A DNA stretch of 64,000 nt, taken from positions 1 through 64,000 of the forward strand of contig JADFCQ010000005.1 in assembly GCA_015223225.1 (NCBI GenBank), read 5' to 3'. Position 1 is the stretch's first letter. Each line of letters begins with the position of its first letter. This stretch comes from Acetobacteraceae bacterium H6797. Lineage in GTDB: Bacteria; Pseudomonadota; Alphaproteobacteria; Acetobacterales; Acetobacteraceae. Below the pieces are notes generated by a model, which saw nothing but the letters and a program-made list of their open reading frames with translations, did no database searches and had not been told where the DNA came from. A program made the position numbers and the translations under genes. Shown one piece after another: positions 52,873 through 61,622 of this stretch.

Positions 52873-53496
52873 ATGAACGTTCTTCCACTGTGCAGAGTTC
52901 AGCATAGTAACCCTGCCTCGCTCGAAGCGCTGGCTGGCTTCAATATGTCCTTGAGCATCCTCCGCTTGCGTCTGGAACTAGGGCCACTTGCCACGCAGTG
53001 CCTGACGGGCTGCGATGACCCGATGCGTGGCCTACAGAGCCTTCTGGATGCCGGCTGTATTGAGGAAGCCGTTCGGTTAGCTGCCCACGCTCTCCCGCGC
53101 CATCATGCGGTATGGTGGGCATGCCTCTCCGTAAGGGCCATGCCTGACTGCCTTGCAAGCGATGCGGCCCGGGAAGCGCTTTCCGCAGCCGAGCGTTGGG
53201 TGGCGCAACCCGATGAAGAGCGGCGGCGTGATGCCATGGCCGCCGCGCGAGCCGCCGAATTTAATGGTGCGGAAGCCTGGGCCGCCATGGGGGCTTTCTG
53301 GTCCGGCGGGAGCATGGCTTTGCCCGACGAGCCGCCTGTTCCGGCGCCTGAGCATCTGACGGGGGTGGCCGTGGCCGGCTGCGTCAGCCTGGCCGCCACA
53401 AGGCGACGCCCTGAACAGGCTTTCCGCAGGATGCGCCGTTGCGTGGAAGCGGCGATGGAAATTGCCCGCGGCGGAGGCGGCACCATATTTCTGTAG
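52873..53496 (+). CDS. DUF6931-like protein
   Basis: A 207-residue cytosolic protein. The core AVRLAAHALPRHHAVWWACLSVRA (positions about 62-85), the RWVAQPDEERRRDAMAAARAAEF helix and AWAAMGAFWSGGSMALPDEPPVPAPEHLTG correspond to what I recall as DUF6931, a family often encoded with type VI secretion loci. No such locus is in the window, so it may be an orphan. GGGACGG precedes the ATG at 52873. Identification is from memory of the family pattern, so moderate. Confidence 0.6.
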   Translation: MNVLPLCRVQHSNPASLEALAGFNMSLSILRLRLELGPLATQCLTGCDDPMRGLQSLLDAGCIEEAVRLAAHALPRHHAVWWACLSVRAMPDCLASDAAREALSAAERWVAQPDEERRRDAMAAARAAEFNGAEAWAAMGAFWSGGSMALPDEPPVPAPEHLTGVAVAGCVSLAATRRRPEQAFRRMRRCVEAAMEIARGGGGTIFL

Positions 53497-53629
53497 CGAT
53501 CCCGACGCTTGCGATCATCTCGCTGCTAAATCGAGATTGATGGCGCCGGTTACCCTTGCACTCCTCGCGCCCCACCGCCAAGCTCACCTTAGAATGGCCG
53601 GCAAAGCGGTTACATAGAGGGGTAGGAGC

Positions 53630-54406
53630 GTGGACGAGTTCATTCTCGACACCGAAGGGATGACCAAGGAATTCCGCGGCTTCGTCGCGGTTTCCGATGT
53701 GTCCATGCGCGTGCGGCGCGGTTCGATCCATGGACTGATCGGCCCTAATGGTGCCGGCAAGACGACTTGCTTCAACCTCCTGACGAAGTTCCTGCCGCCG
53801 ACCAAGGGTGTTATCCGTTATAACGGCCGCGACATAACGAAGCTGAAGCCTGCCGAGGTCGCCAAATTGGGCCTTGTTCGGTCTTTCCAGATTTCGGCGG
53901 TCTTCGGGCATATGACGGTGCTCGAGAATGTCCGTGTCGCACTGCAGCGTAGTCGCGGCCGGTCCTTCGATTTCTGGCGCAGCGACGACGTCCTGCGCCG
54001 TTATGACGACCGCGCCATGGAATTGCTGGAAGATGTCGGGCTCACCGGCTTCGCCCATCTTCCCGCAGCTCAGCTCTCCTACGGCCGGAAGCGAGCGCTG
54101 GAGATCGCAACGACCCTCGCGCTCGACCCGACCATGCTCCTGCTCGACGAGCCGACTGCCGGCATGACGCATGAGGATGTTGACCGTATCGTCGCCCTCG
54201 TGAAGCGCGTCGCCGTTGGGCGCACGGTGTTGATGGTCGAACACAACCTCAAGGTGGTCGAAGGGCTTTGTGACCGCATCACGGTTCTGACCCGCGGTCG
54301 GATTCTCGCGGAGGGCGATTATCCGACCGTGTCGCGCAATCCTGAGGTCGTGGCTGCCTATCTCGGTGCCGAGCCGGAAGTCTCGGGAGGCACCGCGCAT
54401 GCTTGA
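53630..54406 (+). CDS. livG: ABC transporter ATP-binding protein LivG (system 2)
   Basis: A 258-residue ATPase. Walker A is GPNGAGKTTC (about 37-46), signature LSYGRKRAL near 147 (Tyr in place of the first Gly), Walker B MLLLDEPTAGMTHED near 167, and the LivG-type Q-loop insertion FQISAVFGHMTVLENVRVALQ is present. It starts at GTG 53630 behind GAGGGG. It is the first gene of a five-gene plus-strand LIV operon; livF overlaps its end by eight bases. Confidence 0.88.
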   Translation: MDEFILDTEGMTKEFRGFVAVSDVSMRVRRGSIHGLIGPNGAGKTTCFNLLTKFLPPTKGVIRYNGRDITKLKPAEVAKLGLVRSFQISAVFGHMTVLENVRVALQRSRGRSFDFWRSDDVLRRYDDRAMELLEDVGLTGFAHLPAAQLSYGRKRALEIATTLALDPTMLLLDEPTAGMTHEDVDRIVALVKRVAVGRTVLMVEHNLKVVEGLCDRITVLTRGRILAEGDYPTVSRNPEVVAAYLGAEPEVSGGTAHA

Positions 54407-55115
54407 TGCCATGGGCCAGCCTCTGCTGAAGGTGGATAATCTCCAGTCCTGGTATGGCGAAAGCCATGTGCTGCACGGCGTCGGTATCGAGGTTGGGGAA
54501 GGGGAGGTCGTAACGCTTCTCGGCCGCAACGGCGCGGGCAAGACCACGACTTTGCGCTCCATCATGGGGCTGGTCGGTAAGCGAAGCGGCTCGGTGAAAT
54601 TCGAAGGGAAGGAGCTGATCGGCGCCCGCAGTGACCTCATCGCGCGGGCCGGTATTGCGCTCTGCCCTGAAGAACGCGGCATTTTCGCGAGCCTCAACGT
54701 CACCGAGAACCTGATGCTGCCGCCGGTCGTGCGGCCGGGCGGGCTGGATCTGGATACGATCTACGCGCTTTTTCCGAACCTCAAGGAACGCGCGAACAGC
54801 CCCGGCACCAAGCTTTCGGGAGGCGAGCAGCAGATGCTCGCGATTGCCCGAATTCTCCGCACTGGCGCCAAGCTCCTGATGCTCGACGAGCCGACCGAGG
54901 GCCTCGCGCCCGTCATCGTCCAGCAAATCGGCCGCACCATTCGCGAGATCAAGGCGCGCGGTTTCACAGTACTGCTCGTGGAACAGAATTTTCGTTTCGC
55001 GCAGACTGTTGCGGATAGGCATTATGTGATGGAGCACGGCAAGGTGGTGGACATGATGTCCAGCGCCGAACTCCAGACCTCAACGGGGCGGCTGCACCAG
55101 TATCTGGGTGTGTGA
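54399..55115 (+). CDS. livF: ABC transporter ATP-binding protein LivF (system 2)
   Basis: A 238-residue ATPase. Walker A is GRNGAGKTTT, signature LSGGEQQ, and Walker B LLMLDEPTEGLAP, all in LivF-typical spacing. GGGAGG lies seven bases before the ATG at 54399, which overlaps the livG end; a second in-frame ATG is at 54411. It pairs with LivG to power the system. The receptor gene follows after 45 bases. Confidence 0.88.
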   Translation: MLDAMGQPLLKVDNLQSWYGESHVLHGVGIEVGEGEVVTLLGRNGAGKTTTLRSIMGLVGKRSGSVKFEGKELIGARSDLIARAGIALCPEERGIFASLNVTENLMLPPVVRPGGLDLDTIYALFPNLKERANSPGTKLSGGEQQMLAIARILRTGAKLLMLDEPTEGLAPVIVQQIGRTIREIKARGFTVLLVEQNFRFAQTVADRHYVMEHGKVVDMMSSAELQTSTGRLHQYLGV

Positions 55116-55160
55116 CCAGCTTCGAAGCTGATGAAGTCCAAGAAAGAAGGGAATTAAGCC

Positions 55161-56402
55161 ATGGCTCTCGATCGTCGTCGCCTCCTGACGATTTCCGCCG
55201 CCGCCGCCGTCGCGCCTTCGCTTGGCGCCATGACGGCAAGCTCGGCACGCGCGCAGGGGACGACCATCAAGATTGGCGTGCTGAACGATCAGTCCGGCAC
55301 TTATCGTGACCTCTCCGGCCCCGGCTCCGTGCAGGCGGTGCGGCAGGCCATCAGCGAATTCGGCAATAAGGGCTTCAATGTCGAGGTCGTCTTCGCCGAC
55401 CACCAGAACAAGCCCGATGTCGGCGCGACCGTCGCGCGCCAGTGGATCGACCGTGATGGCGTCGACGTCATCATGGACGTCCCGACTTCCTCGGTCGCGC
55501 TCGCCGTTGCTGCCATCTGCAAGGAAAAGAACAAGGTCTTCATCAACTCGGGTGCCGGCGCGGCGGAGTTGACGGGCAGCCAGTGCAGCCCGAACACAAT
55601 TCACTGGACCTACGACACTTGGATGCTCGCCAAGTCCACCGGCGGCGCCATGGTGAAGGCGGGCGGCGATAGCTGGTTCTTCATCACCGCCGACTATGCT
55701 TTCGGCCATGCGCTCGAGCGCGACACAGGTAATTTCGTCAAGGCGCAGAACGGCAAGGTCCTGGGCCAGGTCCGCACGCCTTTCCCGGGCACGACGGATT
55801 TCTCCTCCTACCTTCTCCAGGCGCAGCAGAGCAGGGCGAAGGTCATCGGCTTGGCCAATGCGGGCGCTGACACCATCAATTGCGTCAAGCAGGCCGCCGA
55901 ATTCGGCGTGGCGCGCCGTGGTGTGAAGCTTGCGGGCCTGTTGATCTTCATCACCGACGTCCATTCGCTCGGCCTGCAGACCGCCCAGGGGCTCAACCTG
56001 ACCGAGACCTTCTACTGGGATCTGAACGACAAGACCCGCGCCCTGACCAACCGCATCGGCGCCATGCCTGGCAATATCAAGCCGACCATGGTTCATGCCG
56101 GCTGCTACTCGGGCGCGCTGCATTACCTTAAGGCCGTCGCTGATATGGGCGTCGCGGCTGCCAAGGCCAGTGGCATGGCCGCGGTCGAGCGCATGAAGGC
56201 GATGCCGACCAGCGACGATGCCTTCGGCGAGGGCAGCATCCGCGCCGATGGGCGCAAGCTGCACCCGGCCTATCTCTTCGAGGTGAAGAGCCCGAGCGAG
56301 AGCAAGGGGCCCTGGGATTACTACAAGCAGGTCGGCACGACCCCAGCGAACGAGGCGTTCCGCCCGCTGGCGGAAGGTGGCTGCGCGCTGATCCGTACCT
56401 GA
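55161..56402 (+). CDS. ABC transporter substrate-binding protein, LIV type (system 2)
   Basis: A 413-residue periplasmic binding protein. Signal MALDRRRLLTISAAAAVAP ends near residue 32 (ARAQ) and has an RR-LL motif of Tat type. The mature part opens with IKIGVLNDQSGTYRDLSGPGS in outline, resembling receptors for amides, aromatic acids or branched amino acids. It is the third gene of the operon, flanked downstream by a terminator hairpin before livH. Confidence 0.87.
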   Translation: MALDRRRLLTISAAAAVAPSLGAMTASSARAQGTTIKIGVLNDQSGTYRDLSGPGSVQAVRQAISEFGNKGFNVEVVFADHQNKPDVGATVARQWIDRDGVDVIMDVPTSSVALAVAAICKEKNKVFINSGAGAAELTGSQCSPNTIHWTYDTWMLAKSTGGAMVKAGGDSWFFITADYAFGHALERDTGNFVKAQNGKVLGQVRTPFPGTTDFSSYLLQAQQSRAKVIGLANAGADTINCVKQAAEFGVARRGVKLAGLLIFITDVHSLGLQTAQGLNLTETFYWDLNDKTRALTNRIGAMPGNIKPTMVHAGCYSGALHYLKAVADMGVAAAKASGMAAVERMKAMPTSDDAFGEGSIRADGRKLHPAYLFEVKSPSESKGPWDYYKQVGTTPANEAFRPLAEGGCALIRT

Positions 56403-56408
56403 TGTGCC

Positions 56409-56435
56409 GCCGGGGAGCGACACTCCCCGGCTTTT
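56409..56435 (+). terminator. Intra-operon terminator between receptor and livH (system 2)
   Basis: A perfect 9-bp stem GCCGGGGAG / CTCCCCGGC with a 5-base loop, followed by TTTTCC, begins six bases after the receptor stop and lies 28 bases before livH. It looks like a partial terminator that leaves more receptor mRNA than permease mRNA. Confidence 0.8.
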
Positions 56436-56462
56436 CCAGTCTCCGCCGGTCAGGGAGTTCCC

Positions 56463-57350
56463 GTGCTCGAGAACCTGCTCTTCCAATTGGAACTTGGCGC
56501 GCCGCAGATCGTGCTGGGGTTGGTCAACGGCGCCTTCTACGCCATGCTTTCCCTAGGCCTGGCGGTCATCTTCGGCATGCTGAACGTCATCAACTTCGCC
56601 CACGGGGCGCAGTTCATGATGGGCGCTTTCGCAGCCTGGATGCTGATGAACTACCTGGGCATCGGTTATTGGGCCGCCTTGATCCTGGCGCCGCTTCTTG
56701 TCGGCGCCTTCGGTGTGCTCATCGAACGCACGATGATCAGCCGGCTTTACAAGCTCGATCACCTCTATGGCCTGCTGCTGACCTTCGGCCTCGCGCTGAT
56801 CATCGAGGGGCTGGCGCGGAATGAGTTCGGGGCTTCCGGCATGCCCTATGGCGTGCCTGATCTCTTCCAGGGCCAAGTTATTGACCTTGGCTTCATGATC
56901 CTGCCCGCTTACCGCGCCTGGGTCGTGATCGCCGCGCTCGTCATGTGCCTCGCGACTTGGCTGGTGATCGAGAAGACCCGCCTTGGCGCCTATCTCCGCG
57001 CTGCGACCGAGAATGCGGCCTTGGTCCAAGCCTTCGGCGTGAACGTCCCGCGGATGATCACGCTGACCTATGGTGCGGGCGTCGCATTGGCCGCCTTCGC
57101 CGGCGTGCTGGCGGCGCCGATCTATTCGGTCAATCCTGGCATGGGCGCCAATTTCATCATCACCGTCTTCGCTGTCGTGGTCATCGGCGGCATGGGCTCC
57201 ATCCTGGGTTCGGTCGTCACCGGCTTCGCGCTTGGCCTGATGGAGGGCCTAACAAAGGTGGTCTGGCCTGAAGCGTCGGCAACGGTGATCTTCGTCATCA
57301 TGGCAATCGTCCTGCTGGCCCGCCCGGCCGGTCTTTTCGGGAGGGCGTGA
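56463..57350 (+). CDS. livH: ABC transporter permease LivH (system 2)
   Basis: A 295-residue permease with about eight membrane segments. Landmarks are VLGLVNGAFYAMLSLGLAVIFGM at the start, VINFAHGAQFMMGAF, and the coupling loop ATENAALVQAFGVNVPRMITLTYG near 182-205. Start is GTG at 56463. livM follows three bases after its stop. Confidence 0.9.
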   Translation: MLENLLFQLELGAPQIVLGLVNGAFYAMLSLGLAVIFGMLNVINFAHGAQFMMGAFAAWMLMNYLGIGYWAALILAPLLVGAFGVLIERTMISRLYKLDHLYGLLLTFGLALIIEGLARNEFGASGMPYGVPDLFQGQVIDLGFMILPAYRAWVVIAALVMCLATWLVIEKTRLGAYLRAATENAALVQAFGVNVPRMITLTYGAGVALAAFAGVLAAPIYSVNPGMGANFIITVFAVVVIGGMGSILGSVVTGFALGLMEGLTKVVWPEASATVIFVIMAIVLLARPAGLFGRA

Positions 57351-57353
57351 TCA

Positions 57354-58340
57354 ATGGCCGGTGTGACCAAGGCGGATTACGTCAGCGCCGCGCCTGAACT
57401 GCGCGGCTTCTGGGGCTTCACCCGAGCGCAGACCATGGCCTTCCTGGTCATGGTTGCCTTTCTCGTCGTGGCGCCCTTTTTCCTCTACCCAATCTTTCTG
57501 ATGAAGGTGCTCTGCTTCGCCCTCTTCGCCTGCGCCTTCAACCTGCTGATCGGCTATGTCGGGCTGCTCTCATTCGGTCATGCGGCCTATTTCGGCATGG
57601 GCGGCTATATCGCCGGCTATACCGCCAAGGCCTGGGGGATGACGCCGGAAGTCTCGATCATCTTCGCCGGTGTCGTGGCGGCCGGGCTCGGGGGCGCCTT
57701 CGGTTGGCTGGCCATTCGTCGATCGGGCATCTACTTCGCCATGATCACCCTGGCACTAGCGCAGATGATCTATTTCTTCTGCGTGCAGGCGCCCTTTACG
57801 GGCGGCGAAGACGGCATCCAGTCCATTCCGCGTGGCTCGCTGTTCGGCGTCATTCCCCTTGGCGCTGACCGGGCGATGTATTGGCTCGTAGCGGTGATCT
57901 TCGTGGCGGGGTTCCTGGCCATCCATCGGATCGTTCATTCTCCCTTCGGCCAAGTCATGACCGCGATCCGGGACAATGAGCCCCGTGCGATTTCCCTGGG
58001 CTACAAGAGCGAGGATTACAAACTCCTTGCCTTCGTGCTCTCCGCTGCCCTTGCCGGGGTCGCGGGTGGCATGAAATCGCTGGTTTTCGGGATCGCGACC
58101 CTGACGGACGTCCACTGGACCATGTCGGGTGAGGTCGTGCTCATGACCCTGCTTGGCGGGCTCGGCACCGTCTTCGGACCCTTGGTTGGTGCTGCGGTGA
58201 TTATCACCATGCAGAACTATCTGGCCGAATTCGGCGCCTGGGTGACAGTGATCCAGGGCGGTATCTTCGTCGTCTGCGTGCTGGCTTTCAGGGCCGGCAT
58301 TGTCGGAGAACTGGCGCGACTGCTGAAAGTTAAACTCTAG
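57354..58340 (+). CDS. livM: ABC transporter permease LivM (system 2)
   Basis: A 328-residue permease. After a 25-residue cytosolic leader, membrane segments begin at about 28, with LLSFGHAAYFGMGGYIAGY, SGIYFAMITLALAQMIYF and the coupling loop AIRDNEPRAISLGYKSEDYKL (about 205-225). It completes a full LIV transporter with LivG, LivF, the receptor and LivH. Last gene of the operon. Confidence 0.9.
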   Translation: MAGVTKADYVSAAPELRGFWGFTRAQTMAFLVMVAFLVVAPFFLYPIFLMKVLCFALFACAFNLLIGYVGLLSFGHAAYFGMGGYIAGYTAKAWGMTPEVSIIFAGVVAAGLGGAFGWLAIRRSGIYFAMITLALAQMIYFFCVQAPFTGGEDGIQSIPRGSLFGVIPLGADRAMYWLVAVIFVAGFLAIHRIVHSPFGQVMTAIRDNEPRAISLGYKSEDYKLLAFVLSAALAGVAGGMKSLVFGIATLTDVHWTMSGEVVLMTLLGGLGTVFGPLVGAAVIITMQNYLAEFGAWVTVIQGGIFVVCVLAFRAGIVGELARLLKVKL

Positions 58341-58394
58341 GAGGCGCTACTCCTCCTTGATCGCGGCGAGGGGCGGGGCAATCTTGCTCGTAAG

Positions 58395-58529
58395 ATGCAG
58401 CTACCGCCCCTGACGCCCAACCGCTCCCCCCTCGGGACACGCATTATCGGCATCGTCCTGCTCGGTTTCTCGATCGGGACCGTGTCGATCATGTCTCTCA
58501 TCCGGGCTATCGCGAGCTTGTTCCGATGA
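58395..58529 (+). CDS. Small single-span membrane protein upstream of the XpaC-like gene
   Basis: A 44-codon ORF, ATG 58395 to TGA 58529. After a Pro-rich start (MQLPPLTPNRSP) residues about 16-38 form one hydrophobic helix (IIGIVLLGFSIGTVSIMSLI), and it ends SLFR. Its TGA overlaps the ATG of the XpaC-like gene by four bases (ATGA), strong evidence of translational coupling. No good RBS is visible before it. Function is unknown; it may be a membrane partner of the XpaC-TelA pair or a coupling leader. Confidence 0.55.
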   Translation: MQLPPLTPNRSPLGTRIIGIVLLGFSIGTVSIMSLIRAIASLFR

Positions 58530-59374
58530 GACACCGCCGGCGCAAATGGGAACGGCGCATGGCCAGGGAACAGGCGGCGGGGCAGCTTATGCCCTGGCAG
58601 CGCCGCTTCGGAGCCTTCCTTCCGGCGGTCATGATGGGCGGTCTGCTGCCTGGCTTCTTCGTGAGCCTGATCGGCGGACAGAGCCGCCAGGCCATGGGCG
58701 CGCTCATCGGGATTGGGCTGACCCTCTGGGCTGCGCAGCGCATACGCATGGCCTATCGCCGCCGTGACCTGAGAGCGGCGGCTATCATGATCGGCCTCGC
58801 GACCGGCTTTGCCGCCCATCTGGCGGGCGGAGCGCCTGGTGCTATCGCAGTGATCCTGGGCTTCTTTGCCGGTTACGGCGCCCACCTGCTCTACGGGGAT
58901 CTGTTGGGGGCGGCGCCTATCGAGGAGGAGCCGGTGAAGGAAGTTCCGGAGGAGGTCATCCCCGCCATCGACGAACCACCCTTTGTGAAGGAGGCTCGGG
59001 CGAAGCTGGTGCGGGCCCAGCATACGGCCATCGCCATGGCGGACCCCAATCTGACACGGGCCGTCGAGGCTCTTTCCCATGTGCTCGACGATCTGGCCCG
59101 TAGCCCGCAGCATATCGGCGAGGCTCGGCGCTTCGTCGTCGTGCAGCTCGATGGGCTGAGCAGGATCGCGGAACGGCTGGATAACGGCGCGACGCCACCC
59201 GCCACACTGTATAGCTTGCTCGATGAAATGGCCGGGGCGGCCGAAGGGCTGCGCGCTCGGCTGAAGGCTCGAGAGAGCGAGGCGCTGGCCATCCAGGTCA
59301 AGGTTTTGCAGGAAAGGCTGCGTCAGGAGGGCTACGGCCCCGGCACCGGTAGCCACACCGCCAAGGAGCAATAG
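58526..59374 (+). CDS. XpaC-like membrane protein (5-bromo-4-chloroindolyl phosphate hydrolysis family)
   Basis: A 282-residue protein. A basic N-terminus is followed by four hydrophobic segments (about 28-50, 57-70, 86-103 and 106-124) and a long charged helical domain (about 145-275) with FVKEARAKLVRAQHTAIAM, which I match to the XpaC family. In Bacillus, xpaC sits next to a telA homologue, as here. Function is unclear; the pair has been linked to resistance to toxic anions and cell-envelope agents. It ends three bases before telA. Confidence 0.72.
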   Translation: MRHRRRKWERRMAREQAAGQLMPWQRRFGAFLPAVMMGGLLPGFFVSLIGGQSRQAMGALIGIGLTLWAAQRIRMAYRRRDLRAAAIMIGLATGFAAHLAGGAPGAIAVILGFFAGYGAHLLYGDLLGAAPIEEEPVKEVPEEVIPAIDEPPFVKEARAKLVRAQHTAIAMADPNLTRAVEALSHVLDDLARSPQHIGEARRFVVVQLDGLSRIAERLDNGATPPATLYSLLDEMAGAAEGLRARLKARESEALAIQVKVLQERLRQEGYGPGTGSHTAKEQ

Positions 59375-59377
59375 TCC

Positions 59378-60436
59378 ATGAGCCGTGAGACGCCAGACGA
59401 CCAGCCGGGCGAAAACTTGCCGGCCGAGCGGATCGACGCTCTGGCTGCAAGGATCGACCTGTCGGACCCCGGCTCCATCCTGCGCTTTGGAGCCGAGGCG
59501 CAGAACCGGGCGGCGGGTGCTGCTGATGCCATGTTGGGGGCCGCCCGCAATGAGGCGACCGGTGAGGCAGGGGAGGCACTGTCGGGCCTGCTCGCCTCGC
59601 TGCGCGGCTTCGACGTCACGAAGCTGGGTGAGAAATCCGGCTTTCTGGCGCGTCTATTCAGCAAAGCCGGCGCTCAGACCACCGCCATCCTACAGCGCTA
59701 TGAGGGTGTCCGCAGCCAGGTCGAGACCATTGGCGATAAGCTAGATGGCCATCGCACCAGGCTGCTGGAAGATGTCGAGCGTCTCGAGCAGCTTCATGCT
59801 GCGACCCTCGAATGGTTCCACGCGCTGGCCGAGCATATTGCCGCCGGAGAGCAGGTCCTCCAGCGCACCGATGCTGAGGCCATCCCGCAGATGGAGAAGG
59901 CCGTCGCCGAAGATGCCGATCCGCTGGCGGCCCAGAAGCTGCGCGATCTCCGCGGCGCACGGGACGAGTTGGATCGTCGGGTTCATGATCTCCGACTGAC
60001 CCGGCAGATCGCCATGCAGGCATTGCCCGGCATCAGGCTCATCCAGGAGAACGACAAGGCGCTGGCAGCGCGGATCCATTCCGTCCTGGCCAATACCGTC
60101 CCGCTCTGGCGCACCCAGCTTGCCCAGGCGCTGGCCATTCAGCGTATGCGGGATGCGGGTGCCGCGGTGAAATCCGCCAGCGATTTGACGAACGAACTGC
60201 TGACGGCCAATGCCGAAACCCTGCGCCTCGGCAATGCCGAAGCCCGGCGCGAGATGGAGCGCGGTGTGGTCGATATGGAAGCCGTCCAGCGCGCCAATGC
60301 TACCCTGGTCGCGACCATCGAGGACTCGCTGCGGATCGCGGACGAGGGCCGCCAGCGGCGCGCCGCCGCCACGGCTGAACTGGCCAAGGCCGAGGCCGAT
60401 ATCCGGCAGGCACTGACGGCGGCACGGACGCGCTGA
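59378..60436 (+). CDS. TelA family toxic anion resistance protein
   Basis: A 352-residue cytosolic protein of the TelA (PF05816) family, almost entirely helical and coiled coil. The core GEKSGFLARLFSKAGAQTTAILQRYEGVRSQVETI (positions about 80-115), VERLEQLHAATLEWFHAL and the closing AKAEADIRQAL are typical. Family members are associated with tellurite or other toxic-anion tolerance, mechanism unknown. It is the third member of a small membrane ORF-XpaC-TelA unit. Confidence 0.87.
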   Translation: MSRETPDDQPGENLPAERIDALAARIDLSDPGSILRFGAEAQNRAAGAADAMLGAARNEATGEAGEALSGLLASLRGFDVTKLGEKSGFLARLFSKAGAQTTAILQRYEGVRSQVETIGDKLDGHRTRLLEDVERLEQLHAATLEWFHALAEHIAAGEQVLQRTDAEAIPQMEKAVAEDADPLAAQKLRDLRGARDELDRRVHDLRLTRQIAMQALPGIRLIQENDKALAARIHSVLANTVPLWRTQLAQALAIQRMRDAGAAVKSASDLTNELLTANAETLRLGNAEARREMERGVVDMEAVQRANATLVATIEDSLRIADEGRQRRAAATAELAKAEADIRQALTAARTR

Positions 60437-60557
60437 GCCTCGGTTCCGCTTCGCGGAAGTAGCCGTTCGCGTCGAGGAAATTTTCGGCGCGGGCGTCTTG
60501 ACCTCCGGTCTAGGTCGCTGTCCCATTCTACCCGTAAAAAGCCGGGAGGAACGGGCA

Positions 60558-61619
60558 ATGCGCATCTGGGCCGTGGTCGAAAGCGGGAAGCCGCTCCAGG
60601 AATTGGACATTCCCACGCCGGAGCCGACGGGTGAGCAGGTTCTGCTCGAAGTTACCCATTGTGGTGTTTGTCACTCGGACCTGCATATCTGGGAAGGCGA
60701 GTATGACCTCGGCCAGCGCGGCAAGCTCCGCATGGCCGATCGCGGCGTGGTTCTGCCGCTCGCCATGGGCCATGAGATCGTCGGGCGCGTCACCAAACTC
60801 GGCCCCGATGCGAAGGGCGTGAAGGTCGGCGATACGCGCTTGATCTTCCCCTGGGTCGGCTGCGGCAAATGCGCGATCTGTGCGCGTGGCGATGAAAATC
60901 TCTGCCTCACCCCGCGATCGATGGGCGTCTATCAGCATGGCGGCTACGCGACGCATGTACTGGTCGCCAAGCCGAAGCATCTCGTTGATATCGAAGGCCT
61001 CGACCCTGCCCTGGCGGCGACCTATGCCTGCTCGGGCGTGACCGTCTTCTCCGCCATCCGCAAGGCCATGCCGATGGAGCCGAATGATCCGATCGTGCTG
61101 GTCGGTGCCGGCGGCCTTGGCCTGAACGCCATCGCCATCCTGAAAGCCCTGGGCCATCGGAACATCGTCGTCGTCGATGTGGCCGATGGAAAGCTGCAGG
61201 CCGCCAAGGATGCCGGCGCGACCAGCACTGTCCTCGCCTCGGGCGAAGACACGGCGCAGCGCATCGTCGCGGCCGCCGGTGGCCCGGTCGGCGCGGTGAT
61301 CGACTTGGTGAATGGCACCCAGACCGCGCGCTTCGCCTTCGATGCGCTGCGCAAGGGCGGCAAGCTCATCCAGGTCGGCCTCTTCGGCGGCGAGATGAAC
61401 GTGCCGCTGCCGCTGATGCCCATGCGCGCCCTGACCATCCAGGGCAGCTATGTCGGCAGCATCCCAGAGCTGAACGACCTGATCGAGATCGCGAAGCAGG
61501 GCCGCATCCCGCCGATCCCCATCGCCAAGGAGCCGATGGAGAAGGCCGATGAGGTGCTGAACCGTCTCAAGGACGGCAAGATCGTCGGCCGCGTGATCCT
61601 GACCGCGCAGGCGGCCTGA
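60558..61619 (+). CDS. Zinc-dependent alcohol dehydrogenase
   Basis: A 353-residue medium-chain dehydrogenase/reductase. Catalytic zinc ligands are in THCGVCHSDLH and GHEIVG; the structural zinc lobe CGKCAICARGDENLC (four Cys) is complete; and the NAD motif GAGGLGLNAIAI is at about 176-187. It oxidises or reduces a primary or secondary alcohol/aldehyde. GGGAGGAAC precedes the ATG at 60558. It stands alone between telA and the convergent msrQ. Confidence 0.9.
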   Translation: MRIWAVVESGKPLQELDIPTPEPTGEQVLLEVTHCGVCHSDLHIWEGEYDLGQRGKLRMADRGVVLPLAMGHEIVGRVTKLGPDAKGVKVGDTRLIFPWVGCGKCAICARGDENLCLTPRSMGVYQHGGYATHVLVAKPKHLVDIEGLDPALAATYACSGVTVFSAIRKAMPMEPNDPIVLVGAGGLGLNAIAILKALGHRNIVVVDVADGKLQAAKDAGATSTVLASGEDTAQRIVAAAGGPVGAVIDLVNGTQTARFAFDALRKGGKLIQVGLFGGEMNVPLPLMPMRALTIQGSYVGSIPELNDLIEIAKQGRIPPIPIAKEPMEKADEVLNRLKDGKIVGRVILTAQAA

Positions 61620-61622
61620 GCC

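Noticed and set aside
60444..60458. Hairpin after telA as a terminator
   Set aside because: The stem TTCCGC/GCGGAA is only six base pairs and no T-run follows.
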